The notes under the pieces: generated by a model
Database searches by the model: none
Told to the model about the DNA's origin: nothing
Seen by the model: the letters and a program-made list of their open reading frames with translations, nothing else
Shown: positions 43,967 to 50,827 of the stretch, one piece after another
How the letters are laid out: every line of letters starts with the position of its first letter
How positions within the stretch are numbered: the first letter of the stretch is position 1
Translations under genes and position numbers: made by a program
DNA from: VAZQ01 sp036557665
Lineage (GTDB): Bacteria > Pseudomonadota > Alphaproteobacteria > Rhizobiales > Xanthobacteraceae
Length of the DNA: 64,000 bases
Direction: 5' to 3'
NCBI GenBank assembly: GCA_036557665.1
Contig: DATBHG010000130.1
Coordinates: forward strand, 58,562 to 122,561

Positions 43967-44689
43967 TCAGCCGCCCGAGGCGAGAGCATGCGTTGTCGCG
44001 CAAGGTGCCCAGCTCGACGCAAGTGTCAGCTCGAACCGGGCGCCCTTGGCGGAAGGAGCAAGGGTCAAGCTGCCGCCGTTCCGCTCTGCCAGCTCGCGGG
44101 CGATTGCAAGACCACAGCCATGCCGGGCTGCATTCGACTGGCTCGATTCCACTCTGAACAAGCGTGACTTGATTCGGGGCGGCAATCCCGGCCCATTGTC
44201 GCTGATCTCTGCGGTCACGAGCTTGCCTGCGGCGCCGACGCGGATGGCAATCGATTTCATCGCACGCGGGTTGCGAGTTGCAACGGTCACGGCATTGTTC
44301 ATCAGATTGAACAAGATTCGGAACACGTCGTTCGGGTCGGCGAGCACCCAGCCGGCGGCGCGCTCGTCGATATCGAAGCAAAAGCCTCTGGGCGCACCGG
44401 GAGCCAGCAGATCAGCGACCTGGCGCGCGGTCTGCAGCAGGTCCACCCGGCGCCGGCGCACCGTGTCGGCTGCACCATCAGCGCAATCCAGGGCGATGTT
44501 GCACAAGCTCGTGCAACGCGTCAGCAGGGCGTAGGCTGCATCAGCCGCCTTGGCACCGCCCGGCCCGCTGAGGCGCTGGAGGGTTTCGAGATGCAGCCCA
44601 ATGCCTGCAAGGGCGTTGCGCAGGTCATGGGCGAGTTGCGCCGCAGGCGGGCACGCGGGAGTGGACGCGACGAGGGCGAGGCGTGGCAT
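43967..44689 (-). CDS. Soluble sensor-less histidine kinase (240 aa)
   Basis: The product is a compact kinase with a dimerisation/phosphoacceptor helix (LAHDLRNALAGIGLHLETL, phospho-His about residue 21) followed by HATPase motifs: N-box LMNNAVTVATRNP, G1 DNGPGLPP and G2 HGCGLAIARELAERNGG. No sensory, transmembrane or receiver domain is present, so it depends on another protein for input. ATG 44689 lies 20 bp after the MFS stop in the same direction, so they are probably co-transcribed. No response regulator is nearby. A longer reading frame upstream overlaps the MFS gene and is not supported. Confidence 0.82.
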   Translation of the reverse strand: MPRLALVASTPACPPAAQLAHDLRNALAGIGLHLETLQRLSGPGGAKAADAAYALLTRCTSLCNIALDCADGAADTVRRRRVDLLQTARQVADLLAPGAPRGFCFDIDERAAGWVLADPNDVFRILFNLMNNAVTVATRNPRAMKSIAIRVGAAGKLVTAEISDNGPGLPPRIKSRLFRVESSQSNAARHGCGLAIARELAERNGGSLTLAPSAKGARFELTLASSWAPCATTHALASGG

Positions 44690-44709
44690 GATGGTCTCCC
44701 TTGCGGCTG

Positions 44710-45924
44710 TCAGCGTTCGGGTTTCATTTTCAGGCAAGAGGTGAGAGCCGCTGCTGCGCCGAGCGAGAGCGCAATTCCGCCGACACAGGCCGGCCAGCCG
44801 CCGCGGTCGAAGATCTGACCGAGGATTGCGGTGCCGATCAAACCGCCCGCGAAATAGCAGGCCAGATAGATCCCGCTCGCCGCACCGCGGTCGGCAGTGG
44901 CGGCCCGGCTCACGAAGCCGGTAGCCGTCGCCTGGGCGAAAAACGTTCCAACGCCGATGAGCACCATGCCTGGCAGCACCGCTGTCAGAGACGGCAACAC
45001 GAGGAGCGGCAGGCCGACACCGGCAAGAGCCAGGGACCCCCACAACGTCGGCCGGGCTCCCCAGCGATGAACGGCGCGGCCTGCCAGCAGCGTGGTGCCG
45101 ACCGAGGGCAGGAACACCAAATAAACGAATCCGAGCTGCATCGGGTCGAGCGAGAGGGGAGGCCGCACCAGGACGAAATTGACGTAGGTGAAGGTGCCGA
45201 TGAACGCGAACAGGATGCAGAACCCGATGGCGAAAGCCGCGCGCAGTCGCGCGTTGCGCAAATGCGCCAGCCATGCCGCCAAGGCAGAGGGGGCAGCCGG
45301 GCCCATCTGCACCATCGGCGTGGATTGCGCGACGGTGCAGTAGACGAGCACCGCGCCGGCGAGATTGAGCGCGGCGAAGAAATAGAAATTCGAGGCAAGG
45401 CCCAGGTGATCGACGAGCGCGGCCGAGACGAGGCGGCCAACGAGGTTGCTGGCTACATTGCCGGTGATGTAGGCGGCGAAGGCCCCGCCGGCATCGGCCG
45501 CGCTGCACTCCTCGCCCAGATAGGCGAGCGTGAGCGTAAAGGCGGACGCCATGCAGAGACCCTGCACGACGCGCAGGAAGGTGAATGTGGTCAGATCCGG
45601 CGCCACGGCGAGCAGGGCGGTCGGCATCGACAGAGCTGCGAGACCGATCAGGATGCCGAGCCGGCGGTCGATGCGTTGGCTGACCAGCGAGACGCCCAGG
45701 CCGGCAACCGCCATGCCCACGGTGCTGGAATTGACGGCAAATCCCATGGCCGCAGGGGTGACCGCATAGGCGCGCGTCAAGGTCGGAAGGATCGCCTGGG
45801 TCGCAAACAGGTCTACAACCGTGAGAAACGCGGTCACGCCGATCACGGTGCTGCGCAGCAGCGTCCCGGAGGGGCGACTGTGCGCGGCCATCTCCAACGC
45901 TTGCAAAGGAGCTGCGTGGGCCAT
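44710..45924 (-). CDS. MFS transporter (404 aa)
   Basis: The protein has about twelve hydrophobic segments and the MFS motif A-like loop between TM2 and TM3 (SLVSQRIDRRLGILIG). Segments such as ATQAILPTLTRAYAV (TM1) and VQGLCMASAFTLTLAYLGEE (TM4) resemble drug-efflux or nitrite-type permeases of the YgaY/ArsJ-like group; the substrate is unknown. It lies between a cupin gene and a sensor-less kinase on the same strand. Part of its sequence (about 45063-45182) reappears as dead fragments at 55434-55555 and 58154-58280. Confidence 0.85.
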   Translation of the reverse strand: MAHAAPLQALEMAAHSRPSGTLLRSTVIGVTAFLTVVDLFATQAILPTLTRAYAVTPAAMGFAVNSSTVGMAVAGLGVSLVSQRIDRRLGILIGLAALSMPTALLAVAPDLTTFTFLRVVQGLCMASAFTLTLAYLGEECSAADAGGAFAAYITGNVASNLVGRLVSAALVDHLGLASNFYFFAALNLAGAVLVYCTVAQSTPMVQMGPAAPSALAAWLAHLRNARLRAAFAIGFCILFAFIGTFTYVNFVLVRPPLSLDPMQLGFVYLVFLPSVGTTLLAGRAVHRWGARPTLWGSLALAGVGLPLLVLPSLTAVLPGMVLIGVGTFFAQATATGFVSRAATADRGAASGIYLACYFAGGLIGTAILGQIFDRGGWPACVGGIALSLGAAAALTSCLKMKPER

Positions 45925-46022
45925 GTCAAAAATCCCAGCTCTGCCGGGAGGCGATGTGACGCCTCAGCCTGGAAGCTGCGGCTTTCGGCGTCACGTGCCG
46001 GTTGAACAGCCGCGAGCCGACG

Positions 46023-46517
46023 TCACATGTTGTGGTCGTTCTTGTCGTGCAGCACATCGCCCACGAGGAGGACGACGGTCTTGCTCCCGAGGTTTTGCCA
46101 CCAATGCGAGGTGCCGCTTGTCTCGGGCCGGATATCGCCGGCCTTGTGCACGATCGGAACCGAGCAGTTGCTGGCGTATTCGACGATTTCGCCCTCGGCG
46201 ATGTAGATGATGGCGGGCCGGTCGCCATGGCTGTGCCATGGCACGATGCCTCCCGGCTCGACCGTGAGCTTGCGGAAGCGGAGCTGGCGATCCTTGATAT
46301 TTGCCGGCTCGTTTTCCAGATCGATGGCGGCGAGCACCGTGTCGGTCACGCCTTTGCCGGCAGTCGTCACCGGCTGGCGCGTATCGGCTTTCATCTTGTC
46401 GGAGGGGCAGCCTCCGGCCAGCGCGGCCGACAGGCCGGCCAGCATCGATAGAGCGGCAGCGGCAGTGAAGGCCGTCCCTCGGCGGAATCGTCGGCCGGCA
46501 GCGGTGCAATCAAACAT
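46023..46517 (-). CDS. Exported cupin-domain protein (164 aa)
   Basis: The product has a signal peptide (residues about 18-35, ALAGG) and a cupin barrel. Cupin motif 1 reads VPWHSHGDRPAIIYIAEGE (two His and a Glu for a metal), and motif 2 carries the DIRPETSGTSHWWQN segment. Exported cupins can be dioxygenase-like or simple binding proteins; no activity can be named. GAGGAG lies 8 nt upstream of ATG 46517. It precedes the MFS gene on the same strand by 98 bp, so it could be co-transcribed with it. Confidence 0.83.
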   Translation of the reverse strand: MFDCTAAGRRFRRGTAFTAAAALSMLAGLSAALAGGCPSDKMKADTRQPVTTAGKGVTDTVLAAIDLENEPANIKDRQLRFRKLTVEPGGIVPWHSHGDRPAIIYIAEGEIVEYASNCSVPIVHKAGDIRPETSGTSHWWQNLGSKTVVLLVGDVLHDKNDHNM

Positions 46518-46703
46518 GCTCGTGGTCTCCTCTATTAGACCTGTCTGTTAGACCTGCGTCGATGGAGGTCCGATGCGCGCGAGGATTGGCCGAGCTGCGG
46601 ATCGATTGGAAATGCCGAATGGCTCTTAAATCGATACGCAACGGCTATGAGGGTGGACGGCAATAGAGCGGGTCAGCCGATGGCCGGCGCCGGCGCCTCG
46701 CCG

Positions 46704-46742
46704 CCGTAACCCGCCGCGCTCCGTCCGGTGGATAGGTTACGG
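46704..46742. repeat. GTAACC/GGTTAC palindrome
   Basis: CCGTAACC (46704-46711) and GGTTACGG (46735-46742) are perfect 8-bp inverted repeats. They share the GTAACCC core with the nested repeat at 7883-8026, suggesting one dispersed intergenic family. Confidence 0.5.
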
Positions 46743-46928
46743 GTTCCGCTGAATGACACTGCACAAACCGGCCTTGACTGCCGGCTTTGCCTCACTCCAA
46801 GGGCTTACCTCAGGGGTGCAGTTCAACACGCCGTCCCTGTAAATCCCTGTAAAGGGGGCGGGCGCATCATGGCAAATGTGCAGAAATGCCCACAGAATCG
46901 GCACTTCTGCCGAAAGAGACCGCGAAAT

Positions 46929-46970
46929 AACAGGGACGGAACAGGGTCGAAACAGGGACGGAAACAGGAA
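46929..46970. repeat. 11-bp tandem array of AACAGGG-type units
   Basis: AACAGG begins at 46929, 46940, 46951 and 46963, giving units of 11-12 bp (AACAGGGACGG, AACAGGGTCGA, AACAGGGACGG, AACAGGAAAT). The complement of the consensus occurs about 90 bp upstream (46831-46852), also doubled, so the array could form a hairpin with it. Confidence 0.6.
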
Positions 46971-47154
46971 ATCGCGTTTCGAGATCAGGAGTCCCCTGAT
47001 TGCGACACGACAAACAGGAACCCGGCTCCGTTGCTGCCGCGGACGCGGCATGTGGGGATGGACCAGCTCATCACTATGGTTCGCGCGGCTGTCCTGCGCT
47101 CCGAGGATACCTGTTCCCGCGGAGCTGCAAGCTGCTGCTTGCGACCTCAAACGT

Positions 47155-47185
47155 AAAGCCCGCCGCGGTCATCCGGACGGGCTTT
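47155..47185. terminator. Terminator-like hairpin in the spacer
   Basis: AAAGCCCG (47155-47162) and CGGGCTTT (47178-47185) form a perfect 8-bp stem with a 15-nt loop. Read on the minus strand it lies downstream of the thioesterase gene (stop at 47425), about 240 bp away, so it could end the FkbH operon transcript. Confidence 0.45.
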
Positions 47186-47241
47186 CGGCGCAGTTCTGAA
47201 GGATATCCCTTTATACATCACTTCTGTTTCATTGTCCAGAA

Positions 47242-47287
47242 GCCGCAAGTTGCAACGCCGCAAGTTGGAAACGCCGCAAGTTGCACC
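47242..47287. repeat. Three tandem 15-16-bp repeats (GCCGCAAGTTGCAAC)
   Basis: Units at 47242-47256, 47257-47272 and 47273-47287 share GCCGCAAGTT and vary only at the end. Three short head-to-tail copies without spacers do not form a CRISPR array. They may be a regulator site or simple slippage product. Confidence 0.65.
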
Positions 47288-47424
47288 GACACGGCAACCA
47301 TGTAGTGGACATTGACTGTCGCAATCGGTGCTATTGGCATCGCTTCCTCTCGAGAAAGCGCCGGTCCAACGCGCATTTCGTTGATGCCAGCGATGACGAA
47401 TGCGGGTCAACAGGTGCCCGGCGA

Positions 47425-47907
47425 TCAGCTGGTGTTTTTCGGGGCAAAGATCATGCACGTCGTCGTAGCATGCGCGTAAAGCGTACCGGCGGCATCCTTG
47501 AGATCTGCTTGCGCGGTCGCAACGCTGCGGCCGCGATGAATAACGGCTCCTTCGGCTCGAAGCAGTCCGCTCCGCTCACCGATGGGCCGCACATAATTGA
47601 TTTTGAGCTCCAGCGAAGTGTAGAATTCGCCTTTGGCCAATGTCGTATGGATCGCGCAGGCTGCGGCGGAATCAAGCAAAGTCGCAGCGTAGCCGGCATG
47701 CGCGCTTCCAAACGGATTATAGAAACTCGCGCGCGGTTTGCCTTCGAAAATCGCACGGCCGAATTCGACCGCAACCAGCCGAAAGGCAAGTGTCCTCGTG
47801 ATCGGCGCCGCCGGGAGCTGACCAGCGAGCATCGCCTGCAGCAGCGAGAGACCATCCCGGGAGCCCAGAACATTCGCGGGTACCACCCCGTAGGCGAGGG
47901 CCTTCAT
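47425..47907 (-). CDS. PaaI-type hotdog-fold thioesterase
   Basis: This 160-aa single hotdog domain contains the family pattern NPFGSAHAGYAATLLDSAAACA (active-site loop and helix with the conserved Asp) followed by YTSLELKINYVRPI and TAQADLKDAAGTLYAHATTTCM. PaaI-type enzymes hydrolyse acyl-CoA or acyl-ACP thioesters. It is the last gene of the EamA-FkbH-ACP operon, 31 bp after the ACP stop, so release of an ACP-bound acyl group is a natural role (an inference). The start ATG 47907 has a poor ribosome-binding site; a longer frame upstream would overlap the ACP gene and is not favoured. Confidence 0.85.
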   Translation of the reverse strand: MKALAYGVVPANVLGSRDGLSLLQAMLAGQLPAAPITRTLAFRLVAVEFGRAIFEGKPRASFYNPFGSAHAGYAATLLDSAAACAIHTTLAKGEFYTSLELKINYVRPIGERSGLLRAEGAVIHRGRSVATAQADLKDAAGTLYAHATTTCMIFAPKNTS

Positions 47908-47938
47908 GACTGCCAGGGAGAGCCAGGCTGCCGGAGCT

Positions 47939-48196
47939 TCAAGGCTGCGAGCGCACGCGAGCCGCGAAATCAGGCAACAGCTCGGCCAGCGCACGAATGC
48001 TGGTTGCGGTGGCAATAGTCGCCAAATCGATCTCGGTCCTGAACTGCTGCTGGAAGCTCAACAGGATATTGATGTGCTCCACCGAATCCCATGCCGGCAC
48101 ATTTTCCATGGATGAGTCAGGGCCAAGCTCGCTGGCCGGCATTTCGAGCACCGTCGCAACCAGCCGAATAGCCGCCTTGATCCTTTCGTCCCTCAT
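47939..48196 (-). CDS. Discrete acyl carrier protein of the FkbH locus
   Basis: This 85-aa ACP has the phosphopantetheine attachment site DSVEHI with S38 in the helix-2 position (WDSVEHINILLSF). Helix 1 (RIKAAIRLVATVLEM) and helix 4 (SIRALAELLPDF) are also clear. It is not the housekeeping AcpP type (DSLDTVEL). The ATGA at 48193-48196 overlaps the fkbH stop, so it is translationally coupled to the enzyme most likely to load it. It lies directly before the thioesterase gene. Confidence 0.9.
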   Translation of the reverse strand: MRDERIKAAIRLVATVLEMPASELGPDSSMENVPAWDSVEHINILLSFQQQFRTEIDLATIATATSIRALAELLPDFAARVRSQP

Positions 48197-49794
48197 GCAA
48201 TCGCCTTTTCATAGATCCTGCGACCATCAGGGTGCTCGGCCGAAAGCGTAAATCCGTGCGACTCGTAAAATCCGGCCGCAAGATCATTCTTGCGGGTCGG
48301 GACGTATTCGCCGACGATCCGCCGATGGCCGCGCCTCGTGCACAGCTCGATCACCTTGTCCAGCAGCTGGCGCTCGGTCTTGCGGCCGATCACCCGGCAG
48401 CTCGTCAGGAGCGTGTCGATCCGCCCTTCAGCCAGGTCCACGATGGCGAGACCGACGGCCCCTTCCTCACCGAAACGGTCGCGATAGTCGAGCATCAGCA
48501 CCGCGTGCTCGGGGCTTTCTACGAATCGCGCCAGATCGGTCACATCGTACCGGCGGGAAGTCAGGTTGAACTGGTTCGTCTTTTGAGTCATCTGCGCCGC
48601 GCGCACAAGGCGGCTCGGAGCATCGACATGGATCGAGCATTCGATCCCAAGCTCGGCGAGGTAGCTGTCAAGATCGAATCCGTTTACCAGCTTATGGCGT
48701 GCCTCATTGGCGCGATACTGCTCGGTCTTCCGGGAATCCTCCTCCGTAATCGTGTACTTGGCAAAATAAACCGGCACGACATCGCGCATGAACCAGCTCG
48801 GGAGATTCTCTATACGGGCGGGGAAGCTCGGAACCGCAATATCGGGTAAGAACCGGGAGACCGCCTCGCGCTCGGCCGCGTTGTCGTCGATATAGACAAA
48901 GCTGTCGGTGGCCAGGCTGAGGTTTTTTGCAATCTGAGCGATATTGTCGGGCTTCGGCTCCCAGTTGACCTGGATGGCGGCAAAATCCTCACGCCGCAAC
49001 AGCATCATTGTGTTTTCGGCAAACACTTCGTCTACGTCGGCCGGATTATTTTTACTGCAGACCGCCAGCAGCACGCCCGTCCTTTGGACCGCCTTCAGAC
49101 ACCGTTGGAAATCGCGATAACAACGCCCGCCTCCCTCCTCGGAAAGCGCGATGCCGTGCGGTCCGACCTCGCCGACGATCCCACCCCAAAGCGTGTTGTC
49201 CAGATCGAGCACCAGGACCTTTCGGTGCTGCTGCGTGTAGGCCTTCATCCCCCTGCGGACAGTCTCAGCGAGCAGATTGAACATCTGCTCCGTGTAGCGA
49301 GTGCGCGCCGCATACCAGAAGGCGTTCGAGACGAGCGCCTCCTCGCCATGCCGGCGGAACAGGAGCTCCATATCGAGCACGAGCAGATTGGGACGCGATC
49401 TGGCGATCGAGGCCAAACGGGCATTCAAGCCGGATTCGAGGGTTTTTAGAGACGCGGCATGGGTGATGTCCGCAAAACCGAGCCAGCGATTCGAGCCGGT
49501 GCAGAACGTGCTCGTGATGACGACCTTGTCCGGGTGGCGCAGAGTAAAGCCATCCAGCGCCGCCAGGAAAGCCTCGCATTGGACAGGTGCGCCTCCACCA
49601 TAGAGCGCATCACCCAGCATTGCATCCGTATCGAACAGACAAAGCACATGCGTCGTGGAAGGCGCGCTCGCGCTGGAATCACGTGTGGACAGCTCGCTAA
49701 GGATGCTGTTGTAGGCGCCGCACGAGACGTCCCAGGGTTTCAGCAACCGAGCCAGTGGCTGCATGTTGACATTGCTCAGGAGCAGAAACTTCAT
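48193..49794 (-). CDS. FkbH-like HAD-IIIC phosphatase/glyceryl-ACP synthase
   Basis: This 533-aa protein has three parts: an N-terminal SGNH-like region (residues about 1-185), a HAD-IIIC phosphatase domain with motif I VLVLDLDNTLWGG (D197, D199) and DDNAAERE (D303/D304), and a C-terminal GNAT-like domain with the FkbH-specific TNQFNLTSRRY. Characterised FkbH homologues take 1,3-bisphosphoglycerate, dephosphorylate it and transfer the glyceryl group to an ACP thiol. The discrete ACP gene overlaps it by 4 bp. No dehydrogenases for conversion to hydroxymalonyl-ACP are present. Confidence 0.9.
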   Translation of the reverse strand: MKFLLLSNVNMQPLARLLKPWDVSCGAYNSILSELSTRDSSASAPSTTHVLCLFDTDAMLGDALYGGGAPVQCEAFLAALDGFTLRHPDKVVITSTFCTGSNRWLGFADITHAASLKTLESGLNARLASIARSRPNLLVLDMELLFRRHGEEALVSNAFWYAARTRYTEQMFNLLAETVRRGMKAYTQQHRKVLVLDLDNTLWGGIVGEVGPHGIALSEEGGGRCYRDFQRCLKAVQRTGVLLAVCSKNNPADVDEVFAENTMMLLRREDFAAIQVNWEPKPDNIAQIAKNLSLATDSFVYIDDNAAEREAVSRFLPDIAVPSFPARIENLPSWFMRDVVPVYFAKYTITEEDSRKTEQYRANEARHKLVNGFDLDSYLAELGIECSIHVDAPSRLVRAAQMTQKTNQFNLTSRRYDVTDLARFVESPEHAVLMLDYRDRFGEEGAVGLAIVDLAEGRIDTLLTSCRVIGRKTERQLLDKVIELCTRRGHRRIVGEYVPTRKNDLAAGFYESHGFTLSAEHPDGRRIYEKAIA

Positions 49795-50735
49795 GGGGCA
49801 TGCAGCTCCAGGGCAGCCACCGCGCTCCGGGCCGCCGGCCGTTTGACGACAAGCGCAATACCGATGATCACGAGGGCCAGACCGGCGAACAGCTCCTTGC
49901 TCAATGGCTCACCCAGACAAAACGCGCCGGTAATCAGCGCGGCAATGGGGTTAAGAGGAATGAGGATCATGGTTGCTGTGGGAGTCGTGCGGCCGAGCGC
50001 CCAGGCATAAAGAAAGAAGGATAACGCACCACCCGCCGCACCGATGTAAAGGACCGCGAGCCACCCACCTCCGGTAAATCGCGGCACGCCCACGGTGAGG
50101 CCCCCGGCGGACCACGCGGCGGCCAAGGCAACTGCTCCAGCGCCCATGGCAACCGCGGTAACCGTCAGGGGCGGATATTTAGCCAGGTAGGGCTTGGAAA
50201 AAACTGCATACACCGCACCGAGAACCGTCGCCACGGCCATGAGCAGGTTTCCGGTCAATGCGTGCCCACCAAAATTGAAGCCGCCCGCGCCGAATCCCAC
50301 CAGCGCTCCCAACAACGCAAACGCCACGCCGAAAGCCTTGGGCGCGGACAACAGCTCACTCCCGCTCAGGCACCCCAGCAGCAGCGTCACCGCCGGGGTG
50401 CATGCCAGCGCGATCGCTCCTTCTGAAGCAGTCGTGTAAAGCATCGCCGCGCTGATGCACCACGGGAACAATCCGAAGTAAAGGACGCCGAGTCCCAAAA
50501 TGGGAAAGAGATGGCGGCGCTCAAGGTTGAACTTATGCCATACTGCAACCATGGGCAGCAGGCAAACGGCGGCGATCACATAGCGCATCGCGGCAATGGT
50601 CAGGCCATTCGCCTGGACGACCACGTAGCGAGTCGCAACGAGCGCAGTACCGGTAATGACACTGGCGCTCGCCGAGGCGAGCACCGCGGGAATGACCGCC
50701 TGGCTGCGGATCGGCTCGACGTTTGCCGTCTTCAA
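49791..50735 (-). CDS. EamA/DMT superfamily transporter
   Basis: The protein (314 aa) has ten predicted transmembrane segments arranged as two EamA repeats (residues about 20-145 and 160-300). Typical loops are AAMRYVIAAVCLLP, TTASEGAIALACTPAVTLLLG and TTPTATMILIPLNPIAALITGAF. DMT/EamA proteins usually export amino acids, nucleosides or small metabolites. The stop overlaps the fkbH start by 4 bp (ATGA), so it heads the operon and is the obvious exporter for the pathway product. It diverges from the carbamoyltransferase across about 92 bp. Confidence 0.88.
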   Translation of the reverse strand: MKTANVEPIRSQAVIPAVLASASASVITGTALVATRYVVVQANGLTIAAMRYVIAAVCLLPMVAVWHKFNLERRHLFPILGLGVLYFGLFPWCISAAMLYTTASEGAIALACTPAVTLLLGCLSGSELLSAPKAFGVAFALLGALVGFGAGGFNFGGHALTGNLLMAVATVLGAVYAVFSKPYLAKYPPLTVTAVAMGAGAVALAAAWSAGGLTVGVPRFTGGGWLAVLYIGAAGGALSFFLYAWALGRTTPTATMILIPLNPIAALITGAFCLGEPLSKELFAGLALVIIGIALVVKRPAARSAVAALELHAP

Positions 50736-50827
50736 ACAACATCCCCCAACGGAAGCTCTATTCCTCTGGACAGCAGATCAGCCTATGGAACATGATCGCT
50801 GCGCCTTTTTCAAGCGCGGGGGGATGC
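50736..50827. promoter_or_regulatory. Shared divergent promoter region of the FkbH operon and carbamoyltransferase
   Basis: A 92-bp gap separates the start codons of eamA and the carbamoyltransferase, placing both promoters in one short segment and suggesting coordinate control. No pair of -35/-10 boxes is convincing by eye. A GGGGGGATGC stretch sits just before the carbamoyltransferase start. Confidence 0.45.

Larger units (their letters stand above)
46518..47424. other. 0.9-kb gene-free spacer rich in repeats
   Basis: No credible gene is seen here; short open frames are arginine-rich and unsupported. The spacer holds: a CCGTAACC/GGTTACGG palindrome (46704-46742) related to the element at 7.9 kb; CCGTCCCTGT (46831-46840) complementary to ACAGGGACGG at 46930-46939 and 46952-46961; a four-unit 11-bp tandem array of AACAGGG-type units (46929-46970); a hairpin (47155-47185); and three tandem 15-16-bp units (47242-47287). 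It marks the left border of the FkbH/carbamoyltransferase locus. Confidence 0.6.

Noticed and set aside
47242..47287. Possible CRISPR array
   Set aside because: Only three units of 15-16 bp with no spacers and no cas genes in the window.
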